Shown: positions 11,337 to 23,133 of the stretch, one piece after another | How positions within the stretch are numbered: position 1 is the stretch's first letter | Layout of the letters: each line of letters starts with the position of its first letter | Assembly (NCBI GenBank): GCA_001687465.1 | Contig: LVLI01000097.1 | Span: 1 to 64,000, forward strand | Length of the DNA: 64,000 nt | Origin: Halocafeteria seosinensis | Lineage: Eukaryota; Sar; Bigyra; Bicosoecida | Direction of reading: 5' to 3' | Position numbers and translations under genes: made by a program | The notes under the pieces: generated by a model | The model's input: the letters and a program-made list of their open reading frames with translations, nothing else | What the model was told of the DNA's origin: nothing | The model's database searches: none

Positions 11337-12408
11337 GTCCTCAATCGTTCCGGCGAGTAAAATCCCCTTAGACAGGCAAGGCAGAAGACTTATACAAAGC
11401 TGGAGACACTTCTTAAGGAAATTTTGGGGAAGGGGACGTTTCAGACGTTAGTGTTCTCAACTTTCATAGTCTGTCTTCCCTACATATGTGTATACACAAG
11501 GAAGGCTCTGCTTTGTTCCCTGGGACAACTCAACCGGTACCTGTAAATAATTTTGCAGTGCAATCGTAAGAAACCCGTTATTCAAGGACCGATGACGATC
11601 TTATGTGCTAGTGAATCGGACGGCTATCCAGTCAATCGCAGAATTTCTGGTTGCCAATGTGGCACTTGTCCAGACCGTCCGGACTCCCGAGGAACACTTC
11701 CCCTCGTGAATGGCATGTCGGTGTCCGGACTCCGGTTGGGCTTCCCGGCTGGAACCGCCAAGTTGCGCCAGCGTGTTCTGCCACTGCAATGGGAGCACTG
11801 ACGGCAGGGTGTAAGAATGTTGTCCGTCTTATTTGTTTAGAAGTGCCATATCAACGCGTAGTGAAGGGAACACTTATTAGTCTCAGAATGGAAATCACTT
11901 AAACCCTTCTTTGGAAACGGTTTCGCAAGGCTGCGGTGGCTGCCTTAGCAAACACACAAAAGAGCAAGAAGGCCACATGATCACATGGCCACAAGGCATG
12001 ACGAGGGACTACACTCAGTAGTACACTGCAGGAGCCAGTTCGAAAGGTGGAGGAGTTCCGGACTTGCTGTGGCCTCGAAGAATGTGGCGATATTGCGAGC
12101 AGAAATATCAAGGCTATGTCGACGTGACTGAAAGCTTTTCCTCTGGCGATGCAAAAGCCTGAAAACTTTCAGTGGAAAGGCGTATCGGCAGTTGATATCG
12201 TAGGTAAGGGAGCATGTTATTAGGGGACATACCGGTACAATGTTAGAAATTGGTACTCGACAGATGTTGCGATTTAGGGATACAGGTATGAGATCCGCAC
12301 TTCGACACACTGCTGAAGTATATGTTGTTGATGGTTAAGGTTAATACCTGACTGCCAAAGAGAAATGCAAAGGGGTGCGGGCGTTGCTTGCTGGTATATT
12401 TGCATTGT
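11337..12408. other. Intergenic, no gene recognised
   Basis: This separates two minus-strand genes and should hold the promoter of the giant surface protein (upstream of 11336) and the 3' end of the next gene. Short open frames on both strands between 11550 and 11800 overlap each other and show no family similarity. Confidence 0.45.
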
Positions 12409-12975
12409 TTAGAAGTCAGACAAGTCAACCTGCTCCATTGACCGTTCAAACTCTTCTATTTCTTCAGCATCTGATGATGTCCTCGAGCTAATCCGGCGTG
12501 CACCCTGATCGAATATTGACATTCGTCCGGATAATTCATCAGATTCCCTAAAGCTAGCAGTCATTGACTTTGTTTCTGCGTCCTGCCCGAAACTGTTTGT
12601 ACGTGAAGTAAGGAGCTGTTCCCCAGGATCCGATTGACCGCACGACGACCTGTCATTTTGTCTTTCCCTGATCGAATAACCAGCCTCATCTGAGATATGT
12701 CTTATTGTTTGTTCACTGGTACATGGCGTGCATCCAGATGTTTGGAGTGCTTCAGTTCTCACTTTGGAGAGGTCTAGCCGGGGAATCTCAGGGTGGATGT
12801 GCCCCGCGGAGTTGGTCGTTGATGTCGGAGCTTCTGGATTTCCATCCCTAGTGCTATGCGCGGGATCTGTTTGGCGTTCAACTTCTTCTTTCCAATTTGA
12901 TGCTCTAGAATCGGTGGGTTTTGTGTCCTCATGAGAGCCATATTTGGAGAAATGACGACGGTTGAAGTAAGCCAT
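12409..12975 (-). CDS. Ser/Thr/acidic-rich disordered protein, function unknown
   Basis: An open frame of 188 residues from the Met at 12975 (MAYFNRRHFSKYGSHED); a further in-frame ATG at 13005 would add ten residues. Composition is dominated by Ser, Thr, Asp, Glu and Arg, with no hydrophobic core, no signal peptide and no membrane helix. The C-terminus is acidic (EEIEEFERSMEQVDLSDF). Several SxxE/SxxD stretches could be kinase sites. It may be an intrinsically disordered regulator or the last exon of a longer gene. I do not recognise a family. Confidence 0.5.
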   Translation of the reverse strand: MAYFNRRHFSKYGSHEDTKPTDSRASNWKEEVERQTDPAHSTRDGNPEAPTSTTNSAGHIHPEIPRLDLSKVRTEALQTSGCTPCTSEQTIRHISDEAGYSIRERQNDRSSCGQSDPGEQLLTSRTNSFGQDAETKSMTASFRESDELSGRMSIFDQGARRISSRTSSDAEEIEEFERSMEQVDLSDF

Positions 12976-13005
12976 TGTTGAAACCTTTGGTTTTTGGTTC
13001 ATCAC

Positions 13006-13726
13006 TTCGCAAATCCAATGTATACTTTGTCTAAATAAATCAATTCTTATTCGGCAAATATAAATCAGTTAGCTTCTATCACTTTTGTTAACGTTTCCAG
13101 TATACTTTCATCGGTGACTGTCAATCCGGTTATTTATTCATATTCTAACCAATGTTGGTTCACTCGGAGACCGCCCCAGGATCGCTAGCTTCACAACTTA
13201 CAAGTGGGGCACAAGACAAGTTCTCTGTGTGTATGCTCGTGATTGAGCTCCTTATTTTTGTAGAACTAGCGTTATGTCTGTGAGAACGACTGATGGAGAT
13301 ATCTGTCTTGAAGCGCGCTATACTACCATGGCAGACTGATTCCCACCCGCAGAGGGTCAGGGTGGCCGCCCAGGGTGGGCGAGTCAACCTCTGGTCGGGT
13401 AAACAGTCGTGTGCATCAAGGGCAGATACGCTCGTACCACTCGAGGTGGTTATCGACTGATTATACACAATGCAATGTCATGAGGCCATTGATGCGCAGA
13501 GTGAAATCGAGAGCGCTTGTATACAAGGGGCAGAAGTTTTACTTCACGCTGAACTTCACAAGGGTGAGTAGAGCCGGGTGATTCATTGGTTAAAGTTCCA
13601 CTGAAACAGTCTTGTTTGGTACTCCTACAAAGATAAGAACATTGAGAGCAAAGTGTACACTCTGCGCCTGCACGTCTTGGACTGCTTTTTTACCTTTGGT
13701 GCGACGACACTCCTCAAGAGGATCCT
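13006..13726. other. Intergenic between divergent genes
   Basis: The neighbouring genes point away from each other, so this ~720-bp stretch should contain both promoters. No repeat, RNA gene or conserved frame was recognised. Confidence 0.45.
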
Positions 13727-14662
13727 GTGAGAAAAAGTGGTGAATTTAGTTCAGTTCGATATAAAAAAATGAGTGAAATAGAGGAAGGTGGCCGACGACA
13801 AAGCGTCAAAGAGTTAAGGAACATGTATGCTTCTGGGTCTAAAAATGACGCGGGGACCCCTGTGAACAGTGGTTTGAAGCCGAAGAACAGTCCGCAAGGA
13901 CGCCAGAGCATGCCGCCCCACAGCCACACCACTTCAACTAATGGCCAAAGTTCGATGACAGACTCCAATATCATCCATAAAAATTGTCATTCCCATGGAA
14001 CTTATAGCACTGGAGCTTCTAACTCCTTGTCCGTCCAGGATATCCTCGACGAAATTAATAGCAGGAGAGAACGGAGTGGCTTGAAACCGTTGCGAGTGCG
14101 TGAAGAACTTATACAATCAGCCAGCACCATTGCCCAAGAGAATGTCGAGGAAAAAATTGAAGTGTCAGATTTTGGACAGCTGGTAAAGAATGCTGGTTAT
14201 GAGTTTAGAAGCATTGCACAGAAGGGACTGTCGACTTCTTCTCGGGACACGAAACAGGTAGTTGACTCACTTCTAAATGGCTCCAACGACGTGGTGTCAG
14301 ATAAATTCACAGAAGCTGGAATAGCTATCGCAACAGAAGGAGGTGATAGTGCACCCTTAAGGTTTCATATCATCGGACATTTTGCGCGTCCACAGCCAAA
14401 CATTTCTCCTCCAAGCAAGGAGTTGGAGGCTGAAATAGATAAGCTGCGGCAGTCCCTTGACACCATGAGCCCGGAGATTGACGATTTGCACAAGTTTCTA
14501 CGAGTTCACCCTCCTGATGACATCGACGAGTACAATCGGTTAGTTAACAAAACGAACGATAAGATTCACGAATTCCAGGAAGTTCAGGAGAAGTATAACG
14601 AGAAGGTAAGAGAACATCGCAGACAAGTTCGCGAGTACAACCACCAAATTTCTGAGTGCTGA
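13727..14662 (+). CDS. CAP/SCP-like domain protein with C-terminal coiled coil
   Basis: 311 residues from the first ATG; a second ATG at 13769 (MSEIEEGGRRQSVKEL), preceded by an A-rich stretch, is a good alternative. Residues about 15-95 are Ser/Asn/His-rich and disordered. Residues about 100-225 look like a divergent CAP (SCP/YkwD-type) fold: ILDEINSRRERSGLKPLRV corresponds to the usual 'N-R-GL-PL' helix, and a Gly-Ile-Ala strand plus FHIIGHFARP resembles the closing strands. The usual catalytic-site His/Glu pattern is not obvious. Residues about 235-310 are a charged heptad-like coiled coil ending in HRRQVREYNHQISEC. No signal peptide is seen, which is unusual since most CAP proteins are secreted. 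The fold assignment is tentative. Confidence 0.6.
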   Translation: MRKSGEFSSVRYKKMSEIEEGGRRQSVKELRNMYASGSKNDAGTPVNSGLKPKNSPQGRQSMPPHSHTTSTNGQSSMTDSNIIHKNCHSHGTYSTGASNSLSVQDILDEINSRRERSGLKPLRVREELIQSASTIAQENVEEKIEVSDFGQLVKNAGYEFRSIAQKGLSTSSRDTKQVVDSLLNGSNDVVSDKFTEAGIAIATEGGDSAPLRFHIIGHFARPQPNISPPSKELEAEIDKLRQSLDTMSPEIDDLHKFLRVHPPDDIDEYNRLVNKTNDKIHEFQEVQEKYNEKVREHRRQVREYNHQISEC

Positions 14663-14989
14663 AAAGCGACATAAATCGACTCAAACATGAGCAAGCAGTG
14701 TTCCAGAGCAAGGATGCTTGTGGAATAAATTAGGACTGTGTACATTATGCCAAGTTAGATGGTAGCCCTACCGTTCGACTGTCAACGTGACACTCTCTTC
14801 TGATGCTTCCTGTGATTAAATTTAAAAGCTTGTACTGGTCCAAATTCGCTTCTGGCGAAACGTTAACCCATCGAGTTTGGAATCGTTGTGCTCCACTGTG
14901 AGCCTCCATCTGTGCATCTGTTTGAACGCTTTCCATGTTCATAGAGCCTCATATGATGGAGGAGTAAAGGACCATGGCCAACAGTAGTT

Positions 14990-15190
14990 CCTAAAGAGAA
15001 TTGCCAGGAACGCACCGGGGATCAAGCGTAACTTTAGGAAGCTAAGGATGGCCAAACTGTATCACGTAATGCCCGACAACATGAAGACACTGGAGCGGTT
15101 GTCAGGTTCCTGGGTGGGGTTCACCCCACACACGGCCCATAGTAGCAAGGAGAGTAGATTTCTTCCGGTAGGAGCAATACTAATGAGACA
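14990..15190 (+). mobile_element. LINE 3' end fragment, copy C
   Basis: On the plus strand it shows the degenerate equivalents of the 'AKL-VMPDNMKTLERL' block and the GGGGTTCACCCCACACACGG motif seen in the other copies, then the terminal TTCCGGTAGGAGCAATAC. It lies directly upstream of the longer copy D in the same orientation, so the two may be nested or tandem insertions. Confidence 0.62.
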
Positions 15191-15204
15191 GACTAACAAC
15201 CATC

Positions 15205-15526
15205 CCGGCAGAAGCGGAGAAGATGAAGCGGACAAAATATGGGCATCTGAGAGACCACCACACGGAATTTATCCCTTTCGCGATAGAGGCGACGGGCGGC
15301 TTCGGGGAAGACGCGATCACATTCCTCACGAGAATTGCCAGGAAAGCACTGGGGAACAAGGGAGATGCCGAACTTCCGCAAGCTGATGACGGCCAAACTG
15401 TCAGTCACGTTGATGCGCCACAACGTGAATATGTTGGACCGGTTCCGGATAGGGTTCACCCCCTCACACGGCGTAGCGTAGCCTGTAGCATACACGTCTT
15501 CCGGTAGGAGCAACACTAATACCCAC
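15205..15526 (+). mobile_element. LINE 3' end fragment, copy D
   Basis: The best short copy. It includes an upstream AEKMKRTKYG-type segment, HHTEFIPFAIEATGGFGEDA, the (G)NKG linker, the Arg/Lys-rich block and the complete 3' tail (GTAGCCTGTAGCATACACG... then TTCCGGTAGGAGCAACAC). Small indels break the reading frame between blocks. It ends about 280 bp before the start of the site-1-protease-like gene. Confidence 0.72.
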
Positions 15527-15803
15527 ATTGTAGGACGCTGCTCAAGTGGTTACATTTAGTAATGCCCAATACAGCGTATGAGGAGTGGCGTAGTCTCTGC
15601 TAACGGGCACAGTCGGGGGCACTTACTATAGTTGAAGTTGGATACACACCAAGTATCCCTATGCTGTACGGTCCGTACTGTGTAGAGTTTTCAGACTTTT
15701 TGTGAAGAAGTCCCCGTCCATCTTCACAAACTGTATCGCGTCGTAAAGCAAAAAAAAATAAAGGTTCCACGCGACGATTATTGATTCTACAGATAGTTGA
15801 ACC

Positions 15804-18800
15804 ATGAATGGCTGCGATAGAGCGCGGAGAGTGGCCAAGGTAGGGGTAGTGGCGCTCTGCATACTGGGGATTGCTCTGGTTGAACATGGACATGACGACG
15901 CGGTCGCATGGCATCATTTAACCCCTTCTGCCCATAATGAGCGTAGATCCTCCTCCTACCGTGTCGGATCTAACAGTACAAGTGGATGCCGGAGGCTACT
16001 GGAGCTGGAGAAGGAGAAGGAAGGGGGAAGTGGAATACACGGAGACATTTTGGAAGTAGCTCCTTGGATCTGGAAGCGTTACGGCATTACAGGGAAAGGA
16101 ATTAAGGTTGCCGTCTTGGACACTGGTTTAGGGCATTCTCATTCCAGTGGTCCTAGTTCTAACTACTGGGACGATCTGTCATCGGCTGCAGATGGCCATC
16201 TCCGGAAGGGACCTGGAGGAAGAGATATGAGCAGCCGTGGAACTTTATCGTATGTGGATGCTAGTTGCTACCATGAACATTTTAAAGGGCGTATCGGACA
16301 TTGTATCAATTGGGCTTCCGATCGCGCACTTTTATCCGGGGATTCGACGGAAAATCCCCCGAAATACTCCTGGTGGAACTTGGGTGGAACTAGTACCGTT
16401 TCGCATCGTCGCAAGTCGACGAACGTTGCGAATCCGGACTACAAAGCCGCAAACGACAGACTAGGACATGGTACCTTAGTTAGTAGTCTGATAGGTGGAC
16501 GTGGTGGAAATACAGCGTGGTTAAGGCGTAGCGGTCCCCTATTACCTGAACAAATCGAGAATTTGATTCAGGATATGAGGCCTGCAAGTGATCCTACGAG
16601 CAAGCTTCGTGGAAATACTCCCGGTCAAAGCGATGATAAGCGGTTGAATGCATTTGAAAATGATCTCGGAGATGAGGGAGGTGTGTGCTACGGTGTTGCG
16701 CCGGACTCGACACTATATATTCACCGTGTATTCACGGATTCTCAAGTAAGTGACGCCATACGCTTAAATTGATGGCTTGGACGACATTTGCATGAAATCC
16801 ACTGATGCAGGCGTCGTTTTCAAACTGGTACATCCAAGCTCTAAATCATTTAGTTAACCTTGATGAGGACGAACGGCCAACAATTATTAACCTGAGCATT
16901 GGAGGACCGGATTGGAAGGACTCTGTCGTTATGGAAAAAGTATGACAATCTTTTTTGTTTGAGGGAAATACACCGTAGCAGCTTTTTCTAACGGTATTCT
17001 GTTTGTCTTTTCCAGGTGAAAGAAGCGACCGCGTCGGGCTGCCTACTAGTATCTGCTGTTGGCAATGATGGGCCACAGTGGGGAACACTATACAACCCGG
17101 CAGACATGATGGAAACCGTGGCTGTTGGCGGAATCTCGGAAGCTGATCGTGCTGGTTGGAAGTCAAAGTTGCTGAACCAAACGTTGAGCTCAGTTGCACG
17201 CAGTGTTTTGGAATCCCTTGGTGTGCAACACCCTCTGAGGAAAAACTTAGACAAATGGTTCGACAATGTTCGGATACTGATTCAATTGTCAAAGACACCG
17301 GTCGCTCTGTTTTCCTCGCGTGGTATGCCCTCGTGGAACTTGGCAGCTGGTGGTCCCCATGTAAAACCGGATATTGTAAGTGCTCCCTGCTGGTTTCCTA
17401 CTTGGTGGTATATTGTACGTGGTTGTTACTCTTTTCACGTTCAGGTTAGTAATGCCAACAAGCTCCGTGGATCGTCACTTTCGTCTCAGTGCCGCTCGAT
17501 GTCGGGGACCTCGGCAGCCGCGCCTGTAGTGAGCGGTGCTCTCGCTCTGGGCGCACAGGCTCTACGGTCAAGTACCAGAACTTCGTCCATGTTACTAGGG
17601 ATAAAATCCATTTGCTCAGTAGACAGCATCAAATGGAGTTCAAAGAACGCCGCCATAGCGTTTGTGATAGAGGCGCTAGGCAATGTAGTGGATATTTGCC
17701 GTTCCAACTCGGGGGAACACAGTGTGCTGCAGTGTGTCTGTTCCGCTCTGGAGGCTGGGAATTTGGATGCTTGGAACGGAATAGACTTACCGCTTCAGTA
17801 CGCTAGGTCTAATCCTGCCGCGCTGAAACAGATACTTTGGAACAGTGCCACCCCTGTGGTGTCTTCGAAATTCCACCAACCCTCCATTTGGGAGCAAGGT
17901 GCTGGGAGAGTAGATCTTGCTAGAATTGCTAAGCTCGCATCCCAGTTTGAACCAACAATCATGACTTACCCATGGAAGCTTAATCTCACGGACAGGGAGT
18001 ATTGGTGGCCACTGAGTGACCAACAACTATACCCCGGTCGCACTCCATTGAACCTCAACCTCACTGTTTCCAACAGTATTTCCAAGAGGAGTAGAATCGT
18101 TGGCAGCCCAAGATCTACCGTAACAAATGCCTCCGGTTTGCCAACAAAGAGTGGCTTGGGACTGTCAGACCATTTGGATGTGACCCCAACTGTTGATCGG
18201 TCGACTCACTGGAACATATTTCCTTACTTTGGCTGGCTAGGTCTTGCCATTAGACTCAATGATGCAGCCGATGTTTTATCAGAAGGAACCCTCTCAGGAT
18301 ATATTGAGGTCGAAGTCGAGAGCATGCTAGAAGGTCCGGTGAGTGTTATCCATGCTCTTAGGGGTTCTGTCAGAAATACGTTGTGCAAAACACGAAAAAA
18401 CGGAAGTGACTATTGTGGGAAGAATCCACTCTCTCCTCAGAATCTGGAGCTAAGGGGTCACTACCGCAACGATGGGGGGATATACGTAATTCACCGAATT
18501 CAAGTTCCTTTCACGTTCCTTATTCGGCCGACTCCTCCAAGGAGTAAACGTATTCTTGTCGACACGTTTCATTCTATACAATACCCCCACCAGTTTATAC
18601 CTCGCGATGACTTGGAGGACAATGTAAGTGAGCTTGCTTTATCGTGGCAACACATTGTTGCAGTTCCTGCGTAAGCGCCCTGCAGAAAGACCTCTTGGAT
18701 TGGAGAGGCGACCACTTGTTTTCAAACTATATTAGCTTATTTCGTTTGCTACGAATGTATGTCAGCTGCGATTCCTCTATTGGTACAAGGAGGACATATT

Positions 18801-20053
18801 CAGAGTCTTGAACTTTAAGTACCATGCAGGTTCAATATCCACGTGGAATTTAACCAAGCTTCATTTGAAACGGTTTCGGCGGAACATTTAGCGGCTTCCT
18901 ATGGCTCAGTATGGTTGATTGACAGCGAAGCGACATTTAGTGAGCAGGAGACTACAATACTAAAGAGAGCTGCAAAAGCTTTGGGTACGTAGTATATGGA
19001 GTCATACATCCCTTGCTTGTGTGATGTATCATATGTATTGATTTCTCTCAGGTTTATCTGTCGTGGTCTTTGGAGAGTGGCATGATCCTTCAATAATGAA
19101 GCACCCGACGCTATCTTTCTGGAATCCGAACACCCACAGTCACTGGACTCCTCTTTCAGGGTACGTTTCGTGCCATATTGGACTATCAGTACATCTTGTG
19201 CCAATTGGTTCTTCTTGTTTGACCAGCGGGGCGAATGTGACTGCTCTGAACTCAGTACTGTCTGACATGGGGGTCAGCTTTGCTACGAGTGGTCCAGTGA
19301 TCACTGGTATGTACTTTGACTGTTTGGACGTCGTGCGGTTATAACCTCTTGCTGGCTTCTTTTTGAGCAGGTAATGCGCACATTCAGCTCTCTGCGGGAC
19401 TTAGTCGGGTGCCTTTCGGGTCTAACTTCGCACTGGGTATAGGAGTAAAACTACCTATCCCATTTTCTTCTGGATCCAGTGTCAAAGTCTCCAAGCATGC
19501 CGAATTACAGTATTCGGTGACCCAGTTTCGAGCATATAGTATGAGGAATCAATCTCATGAGCTATCAAGTAATACCGAAACTCGGTACAATAGAGTGTCC
19601 TCCCCTACTATTGGAGCACTTTTGGAAAATAAGAAAACCATGCACCCCAGAGGACATATCTTCGTTTGGGGAGACTCTTCCTGCTTTGACGATCACCAAG
19701 GGAAAGTTGGGAAAAAAGAACTCGCCATTTTAACCGCGGAATTGTACTCTCTAGATTTTGAAACGCTCAGTTACATTCGAAATGTTGTTTCCGATCTTCC
19801 AAGAGACGAATTACTCAATTTGGTTACGTCTCCGAACAGCATTAATCGCTTGCTGTCAACGTTGGTCAGTGACAAAGCGGATTGCCCCAGTTGTGGAACT
19901 ACCAGATTTGGCAAGCCCTCGCTCAGGTCGAGTACAAAATTGCATGCACGGCATGACTTGCCACATTGCCTGCCACTGCTTGTGCGTTTGCTTCATTGCG
20001 TTCAAGAAGGTTCCTGTGATTCGCTGCGCCAACTCGCGAAGAGACTAACGTAG
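15804..20053 (+). CDS. Site-1-protease-like subtilase (S8), nine exons
   Basis: Membrane-bound transcription-factor site-1 protease family (subtilisin/kexin isozyme-1). Exons: 15804-16745, 16811-16939, 17016-17375, 17445-18623, 18686-18756, 18830-18984, 19052-19160, 19227-19306 and 19371-20053, summing to 1235 residues with phases that all match. The N-terminus has a signal peptide (VGVVALCILGIALVEHG). Catalytic residues are Asp in KVAVLDTGLG (~105), His in LGHGTLVSSLIGG (~222), the oxyanion Asn in SAVGNDGPQWGTL (~373) and Ser in SMSGTSAAAPVVSG (~498). Downstream blocks PTPPRSKRILVDTFHS, DLLDWRGDHLFSNY and VWGDSSCFDD match the family's C-terminal half. Intron 3 (69 nt) is a multiple of three without a stop. 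Animal and plant homologues end with a transmembrane helix and basic tail; here none is evident, so the product may be luminal, or a further exon was missed. Known role: processing of membrane-tethered transcription factors in the Golgi. Confidence 0.9.
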
Positions 20054-21799
20054 AAAAATTACATAATCGTCCTACTGACTTCCGCGCTTCCAGATCGCAA
20101 CGCCTATCAACGCCCTGCGGACGTATTAAAGCAAGTCATGTTGTCCACTAAGATGTTGACAATAGGAATGGAGGCAATCAAGTGCTTCGGGAACGTTTGC
20201 GTTTTTGCAGTGTCAAGAGTATACCACCCTATTATTGCCGTTTACTATTACACACCGGTATTATCCGCAGGAAGCGTCCACTGTATTCTGTTAAATAGTG
20301 CCACAACATCATTCACTTCTATAAAACTCAAAGTAAGCTACCACAGATACGTTTATCGGGTTACCATACAAAATATACAAATAAAGGCCAAAGCTACCAT
20401 TTTTGGCATCATTAAGGCGATGTTACTTTGCAGTTTCCAGGTTCTTTGTTATTGTTGACCTTTTGCTGGGAGAGTGTAAAAGTTCCATTACAATACCTGC
20501 CGTTCCATTACCGCTTGTCCGGAGCACTCTGGTATTTAATACTGATAAGCAATACCAGTGTAGTGTGTTTTTTCTGGTATGTGTCTGGCATTTGAGTAGT
20601 CGGTACTGGGCTGCTAGTGGCTACCGACAAGTAACAGTTTTGCAAATGCATGTATGACATAGCTCCACACAATGTACAAGCATGAGATGTTTTTGGGAAT
20701 ACATGCACCATAGGTATGGTACTGTGTATGACTTCCGCACTCGAGTACTCACAACTTCCAGAGGAGGAAGCACACCGCTCTTTCCGCTGCAAATCCGTTT
20801 GCTTCCAATTAAATCAAGCTCCAGAATTCAAACTCAACGATGTGTCAAATTCTTGTCAATAAGATGACAGCCATGATGATAATGTACACCCTTATTAAGT
20901 ACTTCGCCCTTTTTCTGGAAAAAGCTAATGCTCGATGCTATATTCCGGTCTAGGAACAACAATGCATTTACAGGGCGAAATACAGCAGCGGTGGTAATTT
21001 TGTTCAGTTACAGAGAACAACCGAGCAGTATAAAGTTATACTATACACAACTAGCTGGACGGACAGGGAAATACGTAGTGAGCGAGAGACAAATGGTTAG
21101 AGTAACAGCTAAAATTTTGTAAATGAGCGTGGTGTAACCCACTCCGATTCTGTCGGCCAAGAAATTGATCTCTGACCGCTCAGCGAGCTCCTCGCGTACT
21201 AGAACGGCTATCCAGTGTCCTTACGGACATGGGAACCGGTAGCGAGGCTCGAAAAGGATCTTGTTAATAGCACATATTATAACTCTATGCAGGAAGTGCG
21301 GTACAATTTGGGCTGAACTGCCCTGAACAAAATATCTACGGAATCGAGTCCAACTTGAGCCTCCAAGGACGCAAGCAAATGGCACTGGTTAACGTCAAGA
21401 AACAATGCATGCGTAGCAACAACAAGAGACAGATATGACGCTATGCACGTGTCTATCACAAGTTGCTGTTTCTTCAGTTTTTGTATATGCTGCTTCTCTG
21501 GATATTCGAAGGAAGTCATGGTAAGAAAATGCTTCTGTTTTCGGCGAGGGACGGGTGACCCGTGATATGCTAAAATACGTTTGTAGGAGCGGTGCAAGAG
21601 GACTTTGTCATTCACTTTTGAAAGAATTGGTTCATCCTGCGTGTCAAGCACTGAAGTTTCCGGTTGCTCTCGAGCTTCTTAAGTTATACCGCTCGTCCAA
21701 ACCGAGTTTCGCGCTCCAGGTTTCGCCAAAGAGCTAACTGAGTTTGAGACTGCCGAAATACAAACATCCTTGGCTCAGGAAGACACTAGAAGCCGTTGT
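20054..21799. other. Repeat-rich intergenic region
   Basis: Apart from the dispersed repeat at 20420-20765, nothing coding is convincing. Short frames on both strands (for example 21277-21651, minus) have no recognisable domain and lie next to LINE-derived sequence, so they are probably transposon debris. Confidence 0.45.
20420..20765 (+). repeat. Dispersed repeat R2, copy 1
   Basis: About 345 bp that recurs in inverted orientation at about 40780-41415. Shared landmarks include CCAGGTTCTTTGTTATTG, CTTTTGCTGGGAGAGTGTAA, GCATTTGAGTAGTCGGTACT, GGGCTGCTAGTGGCTACCG and CAAGCATGAGAT in the same order, with scattered substitutions. No coding capacity or terminal repeats were found. It could be a non-autonomous element or part of an LTR. 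Confidence 0.75.
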
Positions 21800-22200
21800 T
21801 TCACTTGCAGCAATTCTATTGCCACGGAATGGGATGCAACAAAGCAGCGAACCCAAAGGATCCGCCGTCATGACAGGATAGCAGTGGATCGGAGAGCTAT
21901 ATCCGCACGAATCAAAGACCAGTACAGAGAGAATTGCTCGTAGACCCGCAAAACGTGGCCAGTAGTGGACCTGGTAGCAAAAGGCCCAGTGATCACAGCT
22001 CATGTCGATGTGACAGTGAAACCCACTCACAGGAGACAGACTAGCCGCGACAGCAGGAAGACCGCTCACCATTGCCGCAGAATCGGAGAAGATGAAGCAA
22101 ATAAAATGCGGATACCACACGGAAATTATCCAGTTCGCGACAGAGGTAGTCTCCAGAGTCACCGAAGAAACTACCTCCCGCGCAAAGTTACGAGAGAGTG
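21800..22200 (+). mobile_element. LINE reverse-transcriptase C-terminal fragment, copy E
   Basis: This copy reaches further 5' than the others. In successive, frame-shifted reading frames it shows QRTQRIRRHDRIAVDRRAIS (like the 'QRT-RH(N/D)-' motif near the end of LINE-type RT proteins), AHVDVTVKPTHRR ('DV-V-P' motif), LAATAGRPLTIAAESEKMKQ and YHTEIIQFATEVVSRVTEE, the last equal to the PFAIEA block of the other copies. It then loses similarity near 22200 and lacks the 3' tail. Several stops and shifts make it non-functional. Confidence 0.7.
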
Positions 22201-23133
22201 TGTAGGTGTCAGAGATTTCTCTGCAGACACCTCGAAAAAGCACACCATCAAGGAAGCAAAATCATTGTCTTCCAGAATTTTGTAAAAGGAATTCTTGGCA
22301 GTATCCAGCTCCCCAGAGGAAGCTTCACTGATATATGAGTCAGATAGCTCATCAGTATTGGAACCTTGAATTCTTTTGAACTTATATTCTAGACTCTTCC
22401 CTTAATTTTTAATCCATTTTTCGACCCAAGCAACGCTGTGGAGCATTGGAACGGGAAGGAGACAGCAAACCGACCGTCAGGACTCGTATACGATCATATA
22501 TATCATATTTGGAGTTCATTACCTCTACGAGAAGCGGATAATCATTCGCCGAAGCTTTGGCAAGCGAAAACATAAGTGCTATCTCGCCCGTAACTATTAT
22601 GGTCCGAAACCTTGATCTGACGTAAAGTCTGTCACGCGTTGACCCTAGCATACAATCATGAATTGCACTTAGTGTATTGAGCCTATTCACCCGAAGAAAT
22701 CCTCACGATTGTCTTCACAATACTTGTGCGTTCAGCTGGTGCCGATTCAGCATCATTCTTTGTCAAGCTCAAACAAACAAACGACACGAAGGTCTGCATG
22801 GATTGGTTGATCATTCACTGTCATTTGCACAAATTGTACCCCATATAGGTCGGGTTCGTTGCGCTAGAGTCCAAAGAGTATTCACCAATAAACATAAGAG
22901 ACGCCACCTAGTCGTCATCAGGATCTTCGCAGGCATTCTTTAACTACTATATTGAGTCCGTGAGTCAGAACGTCTTTCTCATCATTTACCGACGAGTACA
23001 GCCAACCAACTTAGATGAACTATTTGTCTATCGCAAGATGTCCAAGGGCACGTAGTCTGTGACTCAAGAAGAAGAATTTCAACGCAGCGTTTCATACCCC
23101 GCAGGAAGCAGATTTCTGAGGGCACGAAAAATA
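22201..23133. other. Intergenic, no gene recognised
   Basis: No recognisable domain on either strand. It should hold the 3' region of the minus-strand gene ending at 23134. Confidence 0.4.

Noticed and set aside
21734-22243. Minus-strand 169-residue open frame with many hydrophobic residues
   Set aside because: It runs antisense through the LINE-derived sequence of copy E and has no domain; a shadow frame.
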